Below are positions 34,159 through 42,253 of a stretch of 64,000 nucleotides of DNA, piece by piece. The stretch is from an uncultured Parabacteroides sp. Lineage in GTDB: Bacteria > Bacteroidota > Bacteroidia > Bacteroidales > Tannerellaceae. Location: the NCBI GenBank assembly GCA_944325345.1, contig CALUZV010000001.1, positions 62,001 to 126,000 on the forward strand. Direction: 5' to 3'. Below the pieces are notes generated by a model, which worked only from the letters and a program-made list of their open reading frames with translations, ran no database searches and was not told where the DNA came from. Both the position numbers and the translations under genes were made by a program. The stretch's first letter is position 1; the number at the start of each line of letters is the position of its first letter.

Positions 34159-34613
34159 AACGGTTCATCCTTTCCCTCTTCGCCCTCCTGCTCCTCGGTT
34201 GCAACAGTACGTTTGACAGTAGCGTCCCGGACTGGCCGGTGTACCTGGAGCTGGATCTCACCTACGAGGACCGCGACCTGAAGGCTATCCAGGCTTACAA
34301 GCTCTATACCCCCACAACAATTAATCAGGCCACCGAGAAGACGGGCTTCGGCGGTGTGCTGGTCTATCACGGACTAAGCAGCACCGGGGCGACCGACGCC
34401 TACTATGCCTTCGACGCCGCCTGCCCGGTGGAGCACCAAGCCAATGTCCGCGTGGAGGTTGACGACGATGCCGTGTATGCCATCTGCCCCCGCTGCGAGA
34501 GCAAGTTCGAACTGCTGAACGGTATCGGGAACCCCGTCGAAGGACCTGCCACCGAGGGCCTCAAGCAGTACTACGTGGACAAGCAGGGAGAAAAACTTTA
34601 CATCCGCTACTAA
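34155..34613 (+). CDS. lipoprotein with Rieske-like C-terminus
   Basis: A 152-residue lipoprotein (signal MKRFILSLFALLLLGC with lipobox LLLGC). The C-terminal half has AFDAACPVEHQANVRV and AICPRCESKFELLNGIGNPVEGPA, which resembles the Rieske-type C-P-x-H ... C-x-x-C pattern with the second histidine apparently replaced, so cluster binding is doubtful. The ATGA overlap with argH points to translational coupling. Function is not known. Confidence 0.75.
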   Translation: MKRFILSLFALLLLGCNSTFDSSVPDWPVYLELDLTYEDRDLKAIQAYKLYTPTTINQATEKTGFGGVLVYHGLSSTGATDAYYAFDAACPVEHQANVRVEVDDDAVYAICPRCESKFELLNGIGNPVEGPATEGLKQYYVDKQGEKLYIRY

Positions 34614-34629
34614 ATTTCTGCCAGAATTG

Positions 34630-34660
34630 TTTGGCAGTTCCGAAAAATGCCTTACCTTTG
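34630..34660 (+). promoter_or_regulatory. promoter of the tRNA cluster
   Basis: TTTG (34630-34633), a 19-bp spacer and TACCTTTG (34653-34660) match the consensus; the first tRNA begins 52 bp on. Confidence 0.65.
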
Positions 34661-34712
34661 CAACCGCAATCGGGAACGAAGGCGTTCGACGAATCCCGAC
34701 GGCGAAGCAATC

Positions 34713-34785
<73 letters not shown>

Positions 34786-34806
34786 CATCGCTTGAAGCGA
34801 ATGGAT

Positions 34807-34891
34807 GCTCGAATGGTGGAATCGGTAGACACGAAGGACTTAAAATCCTTTGGCTATTGCAGCTGTGCGGGTTCAAGTCCCGCTTCGAGTA
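34807..34891 (+). tRNA. tRNA-Leu (anticodon TAA)
   Basis: An 85-base class II tRNA. Acceptor arms GCTCGAA and TTCGAGT (first pair G-U) with discriminator A; anticodon loop CTTAAAA with TAA at 34841-34843; an extended variable arm (TGGCTATTGCAGCTGTG region) and T-arm GCGGG-TTCAAGT-CCCGC. Confidence 0.94.
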
Positions 34892-34928
34892 CAAAGGCAA
34901 ATCGTATGGGACGCGAGTCTCGGTAGTT

Positions 34929-35001
<73 letters not shown>

Positions 35002-35035
35002 CGATCAATTAGTTATAAGTTCCCATAAGTACGTT

Positions 35036-35072
35036 CTCCCCTGTTGGTTCTTCGGAGCCGCAGGGGAGTTTT
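35036..35072 (+). terminator. intrinsic terminator of the tRNA cluster
   Basis: CTCCCCTG (35036-35043) pairs with CAGGGGAG (35061-35068), followed by TTTT. It is 35 bp past the last tRNA. Confidence 0.7.
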
Positions 35073-35090
35073 GCGTTAAGATGTTTCACT

Positions 35091-35702
35091 ATGCATACAA
35101 TACGAATCAATAAGCCCATGGGGAGACCGGCTATCCCCCACCCCGGCCGTCAGTCCATCAGCCAAGAATGCCTCAGAAGGATAGGAACATTCCTATGCCT
35201 CACCGTCTTATGCCTCTGCGCACTGTGTCCCGGAGTCGCCTCCGCCCAAACGCCCGACTCCCTCTACCCCACCCCCGAGCGCCTCTTCCACATCGCCCGC
35301 AGCCTCAACCGCAACCTGGTCTGCTACGACGCCAACTTCCAGTCCGGCAAGCTCGACACAGAGGAACCGATAAACGTCTATTGGCTCAACCGCACAGACC
35401 GCCCGGGCCACACCAACGGTCTGAGTTTCATACAGAAGAAGCTGGCGTACGGCTACAAGGTGGTGTCCCGCGAGGGCGACCAGTGCCGCGTAACCCTCTC
35501 CGCCTACCCCGCCCGCGCCATCACCATCCGCCGCGACGGGCAGCGTTATGCCGGCTTCATCCCCATCAACGGCTCCGAGGCGCGACTGACTTCGCTCTAC
35601 GTGCAGCTGAAGCCAAACAGCTCTATCAACGTCGATTACGTCGAGCTCATAGGCATCTCCACGGCCACCGGGGAAGAAGTTCGTGAAAAAATTCGGAATT
35701 AA
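35091..35702 (+). CDS. DUF4833 domain protein, exported
   Basis: A 203-residue protein with a signal-peptide-like hydrophobic segment (residues ~32-52, TFLCLTVLCLCALCPGVASAQ) behind a ~30-residue basic N-terminus; the true start may be further in, but ATG 35091 is the only good one. The domain after residue 55 (LFHIARSLNRNLVCYDANF, PINVYWLNRTDRPG, SFIQKKLAYGYKV, VTLSAYPARAITIRR) matches DUF4833, a family of unknown function. Confidence 0.78.
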   Translation: MHTIRINKPMGRPAIPHPGRQSISQECLRRIGTFLCLTVLCLCALCPGVASAQTPDSLYPTPERLFHIARSLNRNLVCYDANFQSGKLDTEEPINVYWLNRTDRPGHTNGLSFIQKKLAYGYKVVSREGDQCRVTLSAYPARAITIRRDGQRYAGFIPINGSEARLTSLYVQLKPNSSINVDYVELIGISTATGEEVREKIRN

Positions 35703-35715
35703 TCCGCCTCATCGC

Positions 35716-35745
35716 TTGGATATTCCAAAAGAATGCCTACCTTTG
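35716..35745 (+). promoter_or_regulatory. promoter of the DUF4469 gene
   Basis: TTG (35716-35718), 19-bp spacer, TACCTTTG (35738-35745), 50 bases before the ATG. Confidence 0.6.
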
Positions 35746-35795
35746 GGTTCGTATGTTAAACCCGAATCCGAAAGGATTCATAATACTGTGAAATT

Positions 35796-36584
35796 ATGCC
35801 AGATAATGAGCCCAAAAAACTCAGCATCACGGGTACGCTGACCGAAAACAAGCTCACCGAGCAACCCGACGACTACACTTTCAACGTAACCTACATCGGC
35901 AAGCGCTCCATCATGGACCTCTGCCAACTGGGTGAAAGCGACGGCAAAAGCAAGTTCACCGCCGACGAACTGTACACAGCCTACAACACCCTCTTCACCC
36001 TCGCCAAGCGCGAAGCTTTCCTCGGTGCCACCGTCGAGTTTGGCTTCTGTACCAACATGATAAGGGTAAACGGCCCCTTCGTCGGGCCCAAGCCCGAATT
36101 CGACCCGGAGGTAAACTCTATCTCCATGCAACACACCACCTTGGAATCTGTCCGCAAGGAGATGGAAGGCATCACCGTCATCGTGGGCGACGTGAAGAAT
36201 ACGCAACCGACCATCAGCCGCGTCATCGACGTCTATACCCAGTCCGTGAACGACAAACTCACTCCCGGAAACATCCTCAACGGCGAGGGCGACCGTGTCA
36301 AAGTAGCTGGTTCAGAAGGTAAAACCGTCGGTTTCTTCTTTATCAACACGGAGACCGAGGCCGAAACGCCCGTCCCCACCACCTCTATCTCGCGCAACGA
36401 CCCTTCGAACTTCTCATTCCTTATTCCACAGCTGGCGGATGGAACTTATTATCTAGAGGTTGCAACGCAATTCGCAGCCAGCAGCAAAGCCTTGCTGAAA
36501 GAACCCCGCCGGAGTCGCTTCGCATACACACTGACCGTGGGCGACGGAGGAAGCGACGAGGATGACGGCCCAATCGTACAATAG
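35796..36584 (+). CDS. HU-like/DUF4469 domain protein
   Basis: A 262-residue protein without signal peptide. The N-terminal ~125 residues (LSITGTLTENKLTEQPDDYTFNVTYIGKRSIMDLC...AKREAFLGATVEFGFCTNMIRVNGPFVG) match the DUF4469-associated HU-like DNA-binding fold seen in Bacteroidales. The C-terminal ~100 residues (DVYTQSVNDKLTPGNILNGEGDRVKVAG, ADGTYYLEVATQFA) are the DUF4469 Ig-like domain. A DNA-binding role is possible but not shown. Confidence 0.75.
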   Translation: MPDNEPKKLSITGTLTENKLTEQPDDYTFNVTYIGKRSIMDLCQLGESDGKSKFTADELYTAYNTLFTLAKREAFLGATVEFGFCTNMIRVNGPFVGPKPEFDPEVNSISMQHTTLESVRKEMEGITVIVGDVKNTQPTISRVIDVYTQSVNDKLTPGNILNGEGDRVKVAGSEGKTVGFFFINTETEAETPVPTTSISRNDPSNFSFLIPQLADGTYYLEVATQFAASSKALLKEPRRSRFAYTLTVGDGGSDEDDGPIVQ

Positions 36585-36596
36585 GGTTGGGCATGG

Positions 36597-36706
36597 AGAG
36601 CCAATCTCCCTTCTAAGGGAGATTGAGTCCCCCTTAGAAGGGAGAAGCAGTCTCCCTTGGAAGGGAGGGAGAGTCTCCCTTGGAAGGGAGAACGAATCTC
36701 CCAAAA
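36597..36706 (+). repeat. 23-bp palindromic tandem array (G)
   Basis: TCTCCC (or TCCCCC) occurs at 36605, 36628, 36651, 36674 and 36697, steps of exactly 23. Each unit contains TCTCCCTT-gg-AAGGGAGA, an 8-bp stem with a 2-base loop. It lies 13 bp downstream of the DUF4469 stop codon. Confidence 0.82.
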
Positions 36707-36715
36707 TTTCTATCT

Positions 36716-36764
36716 GAATTCTCCCCCTAATGTAGGGAAAATCCCCGCAGGGGGAAGGGGTATA
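36716..36764 (+). repeat. tail module after array G
   Basis: CTCCCCCTAATGTAGGG, then TCCCCGCAGGGGGAAGGGG and TATAA. It closely resembles the end of the module at 3880-3926 (CCTGTTGCAAGGG, TCCCCGAAGGGGGATGGG, TATAA), although the attached arrays differ. Confidence 0.65.
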
Positions 36765-36820
36765 AAAGTTCTTTTAGAAGATTATAAACATTTCATTTCT
36801 AACTTATAAACATTATTATC

Positions 36821-37579
36821 ATGAACAAATTCATCTTATTGGTAGGCGCATTGTGCGGCATGACGTTCGCCGCGACAGCGCAAGAAGGTGGGCATGTGGC
36901 CCCAGAGTGTACGGAATGGTATTCGCCGAAACCGCCCAAAGTGGTGCCGGCCGAGAAGCCGGGCGAGGCGCCGTCGGATGCCATTGTGCTGTTCGATGGC
37001 AAGGACTTGTCGAAGTGGTGTTCGCCGGTGAAGGACGGGCGGCCGGTCGATGCGAAATGGAAGGTAGAGGATGGCGCGATTGTCATCGTCCCTGGCTCGG
37101 GGCCGATACAGACACGCGAGTACTTCGGTGATTGCCAGTTGCACATCGAGTTCAAGACTCCACAGCCGGGGCCGAAGAACACGCTCCAGATGAAAGGCAA
37201 CAGCGGCATCTTCCTGCAGAGCATCTACGAAGTGCAAGTGCTTGACGGGCAGGACAACCCGACGTACGTGAACGGTATGGTGGGGAGTATCTACAAGCAG
37301 GTCGCACCGTTGGCAGACGTGTTCACGGGGACCGAGAAGTGGCAGGTGTACGATATTTATTGGAAAGCCCCGAAGTTCGGGACCGACGGCGAGCTGGAGT
37401 CGCCCGCGATGGTTACGGTCGTGCTGAACGGTGTCCTCGTGCAGAACAACTACATCCTGAAGGGGAACACGCCGTATATCGGCTTCCCGACCTACAAGGC
37501 ACACGGACGGTTGCCGCTCTTGTTGCAGGACCACGGGGTGCCCGTAGCTTATCGGAATATCTGGATTAGAAATCTCTGA
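36821..37579 (+). CDS. secreted DUF1080 (3-keto-disaccharide hydrolase-like) protein
   Basis: A 252-residue exported protein (signal MNKFILLVGALCGMTFAATAQ). The fold is the concanavalin-like DUF1080 domain: IVLFDGKDLSKWCSP, AKWKVEDGAIVIVPGSGPIQTREYFGDCQLHIEFKTP, NSGIFLQSIYEVQVLDGQDNPTYVNG, LLLQDHGVPVAYRNIWIR. Members hydrolyse 3-keto-glycosides or bind glycans. It is monocistronic. Confidence 0.88.
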   Translation: MNKFILLVGALCGMTFAATAQEGGHVAPECTEWYSPKPPKVVPAEKPGEAPSDAIVLFDGKDLSKWCSPVKDGRPVDAKWKVEDGAIVIVPGSGPIQTREYFGDCQLHIEFKTPQPGPKNTLQMKGNSGIFLQSIYEVQVLDGQDNPTYVNGMVGSIYKQVAPLADVFTGTEKWQVYDIYWKAPKFGTDGELESPAMVTVVLNGVLVQNNYILKGNTPYIGFPTYKAHGRLPLLLQDHGVPVAYRNIWIRNL

Positions 37580-37583
37580 GGGA

Positions 37584-37657
37584 ATTGACAATTAAGAATT
37601 GACAATTGACAATTGGGCTTTGCGCACCTTTAATTGTCAATTGTCAATTATCCATTG
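37584..37657 (+). repeat. AATTGTCAATT-family repeats between convergent genes
   Basis: Runs of AATTGACAATT on the left and AATTGTCAATT on the right (inverted with respect to each other) flank GGGCTTTGCGCACC. They occupy the whole gap between the convergent DUF1080 and Nfn genes and could fold as a long hairpin terminating both transcripts. Confidence 0.6.
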
Positions 37658-39133
37658 TCAATTATCCCGCAGGGCCTCGTCCATCCCTGCCGCCGCGCTC
37701 TTGCCGTCGCCCATCGCAAGGATAACCGTCGCCCCGCCGCGGACAATATCGCCGCCGGCATAGACATCGGGGAGCGCCGAGCGCCGGGAGGCCTCATCGA
37801 CGACGATGGTACCCTTCTTGCTAATCTCCAGGCCGGAGAAGGCACGCGGAATCAAGGGGTTCGGGGAAACGCCTACGCTGACGATGACCTCATCGACCTC
37901 GACGGTCTCGATAGCCCCCTCGATAGGGATAGGACGACGACGGCCGGAGGCATCAGGCTCGCCGAGCTGCATCTTCTGGAGACGCATCTGGCGGACGCGG
38001 CCACGCTCGTCGCCGAGGTATTCGATAGGGTTGTGCAGGGTCAGGAACTCGACACCCTCCTCTTTGGCATGTTTCACCTCCTCGAGACGTGCCGGCATCT
38101 CTTCCTCACTTCTTCTGTAGATAATCATCGCCCGTTCGGCACCGAGGCGCTTGGCCGTGCGGACAGAGTCCATCGCCGTGTTGCCGCCGCCGATGACAGC
38201 GACGCGCTTGCCCTGCTGGACGGGAGTATCACTCTCGGGGTTAGCGGCATCCATCAGGTTCACACGCGTCAGGTACTCATTCGAAGACATGACACCCACG
38301 AGGTTCTCGCCCGGGATACCCATGAAGTTCGGGAGCCCGGCTCCACTGGCGACGAAGATGCCGCGGAAGCCGTCGTCGTGCAGGTCGTCGTAAGAGAGCG
38401 TCTTCCCGACGATACAGTTCGTGATGAAGTGGACACCCATGCGGCGGAGACCGTCGATCTCGACATCCACGATACGGTTCGGGAGGCGGAACTCCGGTAT
38501 GCCATACTTCAGCACGCCCCCTATTTCATGCAGAGCCTCGAACACCGTAACGTCATACCCACGCTTGGCCATCTCGCCAGCAAACGACAACCCGGCGGGG
38601 CCGGAGCCGACCACAGCAACCTTGATGCCGTTGGCGGGAGCAACCTGGGGGACAGATATCTGGCCGCTCTCGCGCTCGTAGTCGGCAGCAAAGCGCTCCA
38701 GATAGCCAATAGCGACAGCCTCCTTCCCCATTTTGAGGTGGATACACTGGCTCTCGCACTGCTTCTCCTGCGGGCAGACACGGCCACAGACGGCAGGGAG
38801 GGCGCTGGTTTCCTTCAGCACGCGGGCAGCCTCGAGGAACTCTCCGCGTTCGATATTCTTGATAAAGGTAGGGATATGGATACCCACCGGGCAGCCCTGC
38901 ATACACGTGGGCTTGGGACAGTCGAGGCAACGCTGAGCCTCGCGGCGAGCCTGCTCGGGAGAGAGGCCGAGGTTCACTTCCTCAAGGCGGGTGTGGCTGC
39001 GGTACTCGGGGGCGAGCTCGGGCATTTTGACGCGGGGTATATCCGTCCGTTCCTTATTCTTCATGCGTTTGCGAAGCTCCTCCCGCCACGGCTCGGCACG
39101 GCGGGTGGTGATTAGTTGTTCTTGTTCGGTCAT
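37658..39133 (-). CDS. NADPH-dependent oxidoreductase, GltD/NfnB-like large subunit
   Basis: A 491-residue protein of the glutamate-synthase small-subunit family. The start at ATG 39133 is preferred over ATG 39151 because AGGAGG stands 7 bases before it. The N-terminus has iron-sulfur cysteines (RCLDCPKPTCMQGCPVGI, CGRVCPQEKQCESQCI), then FAD- and NADPH-binding motifs (VVGSGPAGLSFAGEMA and VIGGGNTAMDSVRTA). Next to a DHODH-electron-transfer-like gene it most likely forms NfnAB, which couples NADPH with NADH and ferredoxin, not glutamate synthase (no large GltB-like gene nearby). Confidence 0.88.
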   Translation of the reverse strand: MTEQEQLITTRRAEPWREELRKRMKNKERTDIPRVKMPELAPEYRSHTRLEEVNLGLSPEQARREAQRCLDCPKPTCMQGCPVGIHIPTFIKNIERGEFLEAARVLKETSALPAVCGRVCPQEKQCESQCIHLKMGKEAVAIGYLERFAADYERESGQISVPQVAPANGIKVAVVGSGPAGLSFAGEMAKRGYDVTVFEALHEIGGVLKYGIPEFRLPNRIVDVEIDGLRRMGVHFITNCIVGKTLSYDDLHDDGFRGIFVASGAGLPNFMGIPGENLVGVMSSNEYLTRVNLMDAANPESDTPVQQGKRVAVIGGGNTAMDSVRTAKRLGAERAMIIYRRSEEEMPARLEEVKHAKEEGVEFLTLHNPIEYLGDERGRVRQMRLQKMQLGEPDASGRRRPIPIEGAIETVEVDEVIVSVGVSPNPLIPRAFSGLEISKKGTIVVDEASRRSALPDVYAGGDIVRGGATVILAMGDGKSAAAGMDEALRDN

Positions 39134-39150
39134 ATCAATCCTCCTACTCA

Positions 39151-39933
39151 TTATTTATATGCACTTAATCTCATTAGCAACTCGTCAAAGTCCACCTGAT
39201 GGGCGTCGAACTCCGGACCGTCCACACAGACGAAGCGGGTCTTGCCACCCACGGTAATGCGGCAGGCGCCGCACATGCCGGTACCATCCACCATGATGGT
39301 ATTCAAGGAGGCGACGGTCGGAATCTCGTATTTCTTCGTCAGCGCGGCGACAAACTTCATCATGATGGCAGGGCCGATGGTAACACAGAGGTCCACCTTC
39401 TCCCGTTTGATGACATCTTCCACGCCCTCCGTAACGAGGCCCTTCTTGCCGTATGAGCCGTCGTCGGTCATGATGATGACCTCATCCGAGTTGGCCCGCA
39501 TCTGTTCCTCCAGGATAATCAAGTCCTTCGTACGAGCGGCCAGCACCACAATCACCCGGTTTCCCGCCTTATGGAATCCCTCTACAATCGGCAGCAATGG
39601 AGCCACGCCGACACCACCACCGGCACAGACAACCGTACCCACCTTCTCGATGTGTGTAGCCTGACCGAGCGGACCAACGAGGTCGGTAATGTAGTCTCCG
39701 ACATTCAACTCACATATCTTACGGGAAGAAGCTCCCACGGCTTGAATTACCAAGGTAATCGTGCCTTTCTTGGTATCGGCCCCAGCAATAGTCAGCGGGA
39801 TGCGCTCGCCTTTCTCGCCGACTTTGACTATCACAAAGTGTCCGGGCTTCCGCGAACGGGCGATAAGAGGAGCTTCGACTTCCAGCTTCACCACGTTGGC
39901 AGAGAAATGTTCTTTACTTACAATCTTATTCAT
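39151..39933 (-). CDS. sulfide dehydrogenase/DHODH electron-transfer-like subunit (NfnA-like small subunit)
   Basis: A 260-residue FAD/NAD- and 2Fe-2S-binding protein: FAD motif RIPLTIAGADTKKGTITLVIQAVG, the nicotinamide site VVCAGGGVGVAPLLPIVEG, and a terminal iron-sulfur motif GTGMCGACRITVGGKTRFVCVDGP. It is cotranscribed with the large subunit 17 bp downstream. The pair matches NfnAB, a cytoplasmic electron-bifurcating transhydrogenase of anaerobes. Confidence 0.9.
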   Translation of the reverse strand: MNKIVSKEHFSANVVKLEVEAPLIARSRKPGHFVIVKVGEKGERIPLTIAGADTKKGTITLVIQAVGASSRKICELNVGDYITDLVGPLGQATHIEKVGTVVCAGGGVGVAPLLPIVEGFHKAGNRVIVVLAARTKDLIILEEQMRANSDEVIIMTDDGSYGKKGLVTEGVEDVIKREKVDLCVTIGPAIMMKFVAALTKKYEIPTVASLNTIMVDGTGMCGACRITVGGKTRFVCVDGPEFDAHQVDFDELLMRLSAYK

Positions 39934-39965
39934 TTATAATCGCTTTGATATATCATATAATTCGC

Positions 39966-40352
39966 TTATTCAAACAGGTCATCCTCGCGTATCAGCATCA
40001 GAATGGCGGAGTGCGGAATAATTACATACTTCTCGTCGTTGAACGCAATCTCGTACGAAGCATTCTGGAGATAGACAGCCAAGTCGCCCACCTTCGCCTG
40101 GAGTGGGATGTAGCGAGCCTCCGCATCTTCCTTCTTCTCCCAGACTTCCAAGTCCTCGTTCTGCGCCGGAATCGCGTAGCCGGGACCGGTCTTAATCACA
40201 TATCCACACTGTATTTTCTCTTTTTCCTGCACCGTAGGAGGCAGATACAGACCCGTCTTCGTATGGCTCTGCGGGTTCTTCGGCTTGATGAGCACCTTGT
40301 CTCCTATCATCAGGAACTTGCTGATGTCTTTTTGGTCTATCGGTAATTGCAT
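39966..40352 (-). CDS. GroES-like co-chaperonin family protein
   Basis: A 128-residue protein with the GroES-fold (IGDKVLIKPKNPQSHTKTGLYLPPTVQEKEKIQCGYVIKTGPG, YIPLQAKVGDLAVYLQNASYEIAFNDEKYVIIPHSAILMLI). It is longer than true GroES and is not next to groEL, so it is a paralogue seen in Bacteroidetes. A minus-strand -7 box TACTTTTG is at 40391-40384. Confidence 0.82.
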   Translation of the reverse strand: MQLPIDQKDISKFLMIGDKVLIKPKNPQSHTKTGLYLPPTVQEKEKIQCGYVIKTGPGYAIPAQNEDLEVWEKKEDAEARYIPLQAKVGDLAVYLQNASYEIAFNDEKYVIIPHSAILMLIREDDLFE

Positions 40353-40399
40353 AGTCTTTTCCTATTCATTAAATAATTGTAGGCAAAAGTAAGCATATA

Positions 40400-40434
40400 A
40401 AATGAATTATGAACGATAAATTACGAATTATAGC
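40400..40434 (+). repeat. AATTATGAA/ATTACGAATTAT short repeats
   Basis: AATGAATTATGAACGAT and AAATTACGAATTAT in succession between two minus-strand genes; same style of ~10-bp direct/inverted repeats as at 53247, 57957 and 58819 but a different word. Confidence 0.45.
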
Positions 40435-40452
40435 GAAGGACGGAGCCGCCCG

Positions 40453-41052
40453 TCAGATACTCCGCCCCTTGAACACCCGCGAAAACTGCGAGGGATAGAG
40501 ATGCCCGATGAACGAAATACGCCGGTTGTTGAAGTTCGGCATCACCGTTACCCGGCAATCATTCGTCCCCTCGGTCAGATGAATAACCACGTTTGCCGAG
40601 ACCGCGATGCCCTGCACCATCATCTCGTACATCATATTCCCTTTGCGGTCTTTCTTCTTGTCAATCTTGGAGATCGTGCCATCAACCGTGATGCCACCCA
40701 TCCCGTTCGGCCCCGAGATGGGGATATTAAACGCAAGCTGGATCGTCGCCTCCTTGCCGTGCAGCGAGACGAAGTTCGTCGAGGAGTTCACATAGACAAA
40801 CTGGCCCGAACGAAACTCAATCTTCTCCGCCTCCAGCACGAAATCGCAACTATCTACCGCCCGGCACGCCATCTCAAACAGCCGTTTTCCTTCTTCAATC
40901 TCGGCCTGCTTCTGAGCCTCCTTTTCGGCTTTACGCGCCGCCCGCGCTTGCTTACGCAGCTCGCGTTTCGACAACCCGCCATTATCGTCTTGGGCAAACA
41001 TCGATGCCGTCCCAACCAGCACGGCAATCAGTACAAATAATAACTTCTTCAT
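40453..41052 (-). CDS. DUF4251 domain protein, exported
   Basis: A 199-residue protein from ATG 41052 with signal MKKLLFVLIAVLVGTASMFAQ. A charged coiled segment (KRELRKQARAARKAEKEAQKQAEIEEGKRL) follows, then the DUF4251 beta-sandwich (EKIEFRSGQFVYVNSSTNFVSLHG, IQLAFNIPISGPNGMGGITVDG, VVIHLTEGTNDCRVTVMP). These are small periplasmic proteins of unknown function in Bacteroidales. The frame is open far upstream of the ATG, but without signal-like sequence. Confidence 0.82.
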   Translation of the reverse strand: MKKLLFVLIAVLVGTASMFAQDDNGGLSKRELRKQARAARKAEKEAQKQAEIEEGKRLFEMACRAVDSCDFVLEAEKIEFRSGQFVYVNSSTNFVSLHGKEATIQLAFNIPISGPNGMGGITVDGTISKIDKKKDRKGNMMYEMMVQGIAVSANVVIHLTEGTNDCRVTVMPNFNNRRISFIGHLYPSQFSRVFKGRSI

Positions 41053-41266
41053 ATCATTCCATTTTTTTAATGTTATATCAAAAGCCTCCCGACCGCGTCG
41101 GCAAAGCGGATGCAAGGATAGGGAGATTCGACGAGCGTAAAAGTAGGGGAATCGACGTAAAAAGGCAAATTCTTTGTTTGAAAAAAAGCAAATTCGCCGG
41201 AAAGAGCCATCGCATCTCAAATAAATCCTGTATTTTCGTGGAAAATTTCAAAAGTTGGAAATTACT

Positions 41267-42232
41267 ATGAGCAATAATTTAATCCGTTTCGATTGGGCAA
41301 TGAAACGATTGCTCCGGGACAAAAGCAATTACGTCGTGTTGGAAGGTTTTCTCTCCACCCTGCTGGGAGAAGACTTGCATATCTGTCGTTTCCTCGAAAG
41401 CGAGTCAAACCAGACTGACGCCAGCGACAAGTTCAACCGTGCCGACATGCTGGTGGAAGACGACAAAGGACAACTGCTCATCATCGAGGTACAGAACAAT
41501 CGGGAGCTCGACTATTTCCACCGGATGCTGTACGGGGTATCAAAAACCATCTCCGAATACATCAATCTGGGCGACGATTACGATAAAGTCCGCAAAGTTT
41601 ATTCCATCAATATCGTTTATTTCGACCTTGGCCAGGGGAAAGATTACATCTACCACGGGAAGACGACATTCCGGGGACTACACGACCCGGACGATGTCCT
41701 GAAACTCTCCGTCCGCCAACGTGAGATATTTATCGGCAAAGATGCAGGAGACATCTTCCCCGAATACTATGTATTGCGAGTGAATGACTTCGACAAAGTG
41801 GCCAAAACGCCTCTCGACGAATGGATAAACTTTCTCAAGACGGGACAAATCGATAAAACGGCCACAGCAAAGGGTCTGCCCGAAGCTCGCGAGCGCCTCA
41901 GAGTGGATTCTCTCCCTGAAGCCGAGAAAAGAGCCTATGTCCGCGACATGGAATCCCTGCGCTACCAAAGAAGCGTCATCAAGACGGGATGGTACGAAGG
42001 ACGTGCGGAAGGAAGAGCAGAAGGACACGCCGAGGGTTTAGCCGAAGGACGTGCCGAAGGCTTAGCAGCGGGTAAAGCCGAGGGCCTCGCCCAAGGCCTT
42101 GCCGAAGGCACTACCCAAGGTAAATTAGAGAAAGCCAAAGAGGTCGCTAAAAAAATGAAGGAAATGGGCTTGCCCATCAACACCATCGCACAATGCACCC
42201 AGCTCTCTCCCGAAGACATTACGAATTTGTAA
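41267..42232 (+). CDS. Rpn family (PD-(D/E)XK) recombination-promoting nuclease/putative transposase
   Basis: A 321-residue protein starting at ATG 41267 (an in-frame TTG 12 bases upstream is not needed). The N-terminal ~230 residues are the Rpn nuclease domain: IRFDWAMKRLLRDKSNYVVLEGFLSTLLGED, then the active site RADMLVEDDKGQLLIIEVQNN (D...E-x-Q) and YGVSKTISEYI. A tail of about 45 residues is a regular tetrapeptide repeat (AEGRAEGHAEGLAEG type) followed by the helix LEKAKEVAKKMKEMGLPINTI that is usual in this family. It probably nicks or cuts DNA; a role in recombination is known for E. coli RpnA. Confidence 0.85.
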   Translation: MSNNLIRFDWAMKRLLRDKSNYVVLEGFLSTLLGEDLHICRFLESESNQTDASDKFNRADMLVEDDKGQLLIIEVQNNRELDYFHRMLYGVSKTISEYINLGDDYDKVRKVYSINIVYFDLGQGKDYIYHGKTTFRGLHDPDDVLKLSVRQREIFIGKDAGDIFPEYYVLRVNDFDKVAKTPLDEWINFLKTGQIDKTATAKGLPEARERLRVDSLPEAEKRAYVRDMESLRYQRSVIKTGWYEGRAEGRAEGHAEGLAEGRAEGLAAGKAEGLAQGLAEGTTQGKLEKAKEVAKKMKEMGLPINTIAQCTQLSPEDITNL

Positions 42233-42253
42233 AACATTTCCACCTGCAAGTTC

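Noticed and set aside
37634..39115. a 493-residue plus-strand protein
   Set aside because: A long open frame opposite the Nfn large subunit, caused by GC-rich codon bias; it has no family features and lacks a promoter.
37658..39933. glutamate synthase small subunit with an unrelated neighbour
   Set aside because: No large GltB-like subunit is adjacent, and pairing with a DHODH-electron-transfer-like gene fits NfnAB better.
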